Below are positions 13,300 through 14,600 of a DNA stretch of 14,600 bases, piece by piece. The stretch's first letter is position 1; each line of letters starts with the position of its first letter. Under the pieces are notes generated by a model that was not told the DNA's origin, ran no database searches, and saw only the letters and a list, made by a program, of their open reading frames with translations. Both the position numbers and the translations under genes were made by a program. Source of the DNA: Thermoplasmata archaeon (lineage in GTDB: Archaea > Thermoplasmatota > Thermoplasmata > Lutacidiplasmatales > UBA184); assembly GCA_030037875.1 (NCBI GenBank), contig JASHPV010000167.1:1-14600 (forward strand). Reading direction: 5' to 3'.

Positions 13300-14600
13300 A
13301 TGCCCGACCGTTTCGACACCGTGGTGATTGGCGGCGGGCACAATGGCCTTGTCGCCGCCGCCTACCTGGCGAAGGCGGGAGCTCGGACGCTCGTCCTGGA
13401 GCAACGGGGGGTGGTCGGCGGCGCGGCGGTCACCGAGGAGCCGTGGCCCGGCTATCGGATCAGCACGTTTTCCTACGCCGCGGGCCTGCTGCGACCCCAG
13501 ATAGTGGCCGATCTCGAACTTCCCCGGTTCGGCTACCAGACGTACCTGCTCGACCCTGAGATGTTCGTTCCGCTCCCCCGGGGACGTTCTCTCACGCTCT
13601 GGAACGACGACGATCGCTCGGTGAAGGAGATCGCCAAGTTCTCCGCACGGGATGCCAAAGCCTACCCGCGTTACTCGCGGTTCTGGACCGAGGTCATCGA
13701 GGTCCTCGACCCGCTGCTTCTGTCGGCTCCCGTTCCACTTCCCGCGCTCCTCGAGGTCGTCCCCGATGACCGAGTAGAAACCCTCGTCCGGGACCTGTTC
13801 CTTCGAAGCGCGGCCGACTTGCTGGACGAATGGTTCGAATCCGAGGAGCTCAAGGGAGCGCTCTGCACGAGCGCGATCATCGGCACGTTCCTCCCCCCTG
13901 ACGCGCCGGGTACCGCCTACGTTCTGGCCCACCACAAGCTGGGGAACGTCGAGGGACACCCCAAATCTTGGGGGTTGGCCAGGGGCGGGATGGGGGGCAT
14001 CTCGCAGGCGCTGCGGCGGGCTGCCGAGCATTTTGGCGCAACCGTTCGGACGGATGCGCGAGTTGCGCGAGTCCTCGTCAGCAACGGACGGGCGGTCGGC
14101 GTGGAGACCGAAGGTGGCCAGCGGGTCGAGGCGCGAACCATCGCGTCGACGCTGGACGCACGCCACACCTTCCTTCAATTACTCCCACCGGAGGCGTTGG
14201 AGCCCGAGTTCCGGCGGCAGGTCGAGTCCATCCGGAGTCACGGGTCGGCCCTGAAATTCAACGCCGCACTCGACGGGCTGCCCGATTTCACCGCGGCGCC
14301 GGGCGCGCCGGGCCCCCATCACCGGGGTTTCGTCGACATCATTCCGAACATGGAGTACGCCCGGACCGCCTACGACGATGCCTGGCACGGGCGTTTCTCC
14401 CGTCGGCCGTTCATGGACATCGTGTTCCAAAGTGCCCTCGACGACTCGGTAGCCCCCCCGGGCAAGCACACGATGAGCTGCTTCGTACAGTATGCTCCCA
14501 CGCGGCTCGCTGGAACGACGTGGGACGCGGCCAAGCCCGATGTCGCGAACACGGTTCTCGATACGATCCAGGAGTATGCGCCGAACATCCGCAAGGTCGT
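13300..14600 (+). CDS. FAD-dependent oxidoreductase, PYROXD2/phytoene-desaturase-like (3' partial)
   Basis: An open frame of 433 codons runs from the ATG at 13300 off the right edge. It starts with FDTVVIGGGHNGLVAAAYLAKAG, a dinucleotide-binding GxGxxG fold, followed by VLEQR ending in the ribose-binding acid, then GGAAVTEE. This is the amino-oxidase/CrtI class of flavoproteins. Further on come LARGGMGGISQALRRAAE (about 226-243) and VRVLV-like strands of the second FAD contact; the region FMDIVFQSALDDSVAPPGKHTMS, about 60 residues before the cut, is typical of the PYROXD2 branch rather than of true carotenoid desaturases. Members of that branch are common but poorly characterised, and carotenoid desaturation should not be assumed. 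The normal length is about 510-560 residues, so about 100 are missing. GGGGAAGG precedes the ATG, and it lies 74 bases after the HAD gene on the same strand. Confidence 0.9.
   Translation, partial: MPDRFDTVVIGGGHNGLVAAAYLAKAGARTLVLEQRGVVGGAAVTEEPWPGYRISTFSYAAGLLRPQIVADLELPRFGYQTYLLDPEMFVPLPRGRSLTLWNDDDRSVKEIAKFSARDAKAYPRYSRFWTEVIEVLDPLLLSAPVPLPALLEVVPDDRVETLVRDLFLRSAADLLDEWFESEELKGALCTSAIIGTFLPPDAPGTAYVLAHHKLGNVEGHPKSWGLARGGMGGISQALRRAAEHFGATVRTDARVARVLVSNGRAVGVETEGGQRVEARTIASTLDARHTFLQLLPPEALEPEFRRQVESIRSHGSALKFNAALDGLPDFTAAPGAPGPHHRGFVDIIPNMEYARTAYDDAWHGRFSRRPFMDIVFQSALDDSVAPPGKHTMSCFVQYAPTRLAGTTWDAAKPDVANTVLDTIQEYAPNIRKV

Noticed and set aside
13222..14178. 318-codon minus-strand open frame opposite the FAD oxidoreductase
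   Set aside because: The plus-strand frame from 13300 has the GxGxxG fold and stays open to the window edge; the minus-strand product has no recognisable domain.
1..14600. CRISPR arrays, transposases, integrases, attachment sites, toxin-antitoxin or defence genes
   Set aside because: No regularly spaced repeats, no terminal inverted repeats and no such protein motifs were seen; all large genes are metabolic, RNA-helicase or regulatory.

Overview
The window is a GC-rich stretch of ordinary chromosome that looks archaeal. Several intergenic regions carry TATA-like boxes about 26-30 bases upstream of start codons, which fits leaderless or near-leaderless transcripts. One gene instead has an archaeal-type GAGGTG ribosome binding site. 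The class III aminotransferase also resembles archaeal members of its family. A Thermoplasmatota-like or other GC-rich mesophilic archaeon is a reasonable guess, but no rRNA or marker gene is present to settle it. I found no tRNA, rRNA, CRISPR array, insertion sequence or phage gene.

Layout, left to right: (1) The 3' end of a 1-pyrroline-5-carboxylate dehydrogenase gene (+) faces a two-gene minus-strand unit, a non-canonical pyruvate kinase followed by an unrecognised 166-residue protein. (2) A small plus-strand DUF308/HdeD-like membrane protein and an alpha/beta hydrolase of the monoacylglycerol lipase type follow. (3) Two minus-strand genes encode a double-SIS sugar-phosphate isomerase/deaminase and a RhlE-like DEAD-box RNA helicase with an RG-rich tail. 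(4) Divergent from the helicase is a plus-strand pair with a 4-base ATGA overlap, a PLP class III aminotransferase and a zinc-dependent medium-chain dehydrogenase. (5) Convergent with that pair are two minus-strand genes: a PadR-type regulator fused to a methyltransferase-like domain, then a sugar-nucleotide pyrophosphorylase with a left-handed beta-helix tail. (6) Divergent from the regulator are an NADPH-dependent FMN reductase, a HAD-family hydrolase and a PYROXD2/CrtI-like FAD oxidoreductase that runs off the right edge.

Most genes are metabolic: proline/glutamate catabolism, lower glycolysis, amino-acid transamination and oxidation, amino-sugar and sugar-nucleotide metabolism, and flavin redox. 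No single pathway links them all. The clearest functional couplings are the aminotransferase-dehydrogenase pair and the pyruvate kinase-hypothetical pair. The divergent regulator/flavoreductase intergenic region carries two dyads that could be operators.

The items most worth a second look are the PadR-methyltransferase fusion without a visible SAM-binding loop and its dyad-rich promoter region; the pyruvate kinase with an N-terminal helical extension, an enlarged middle domain and a Lys-type active site; and the four-cysteine insert in the aminotransferase. I see no convincing new multi-gene defence or mobile system here.
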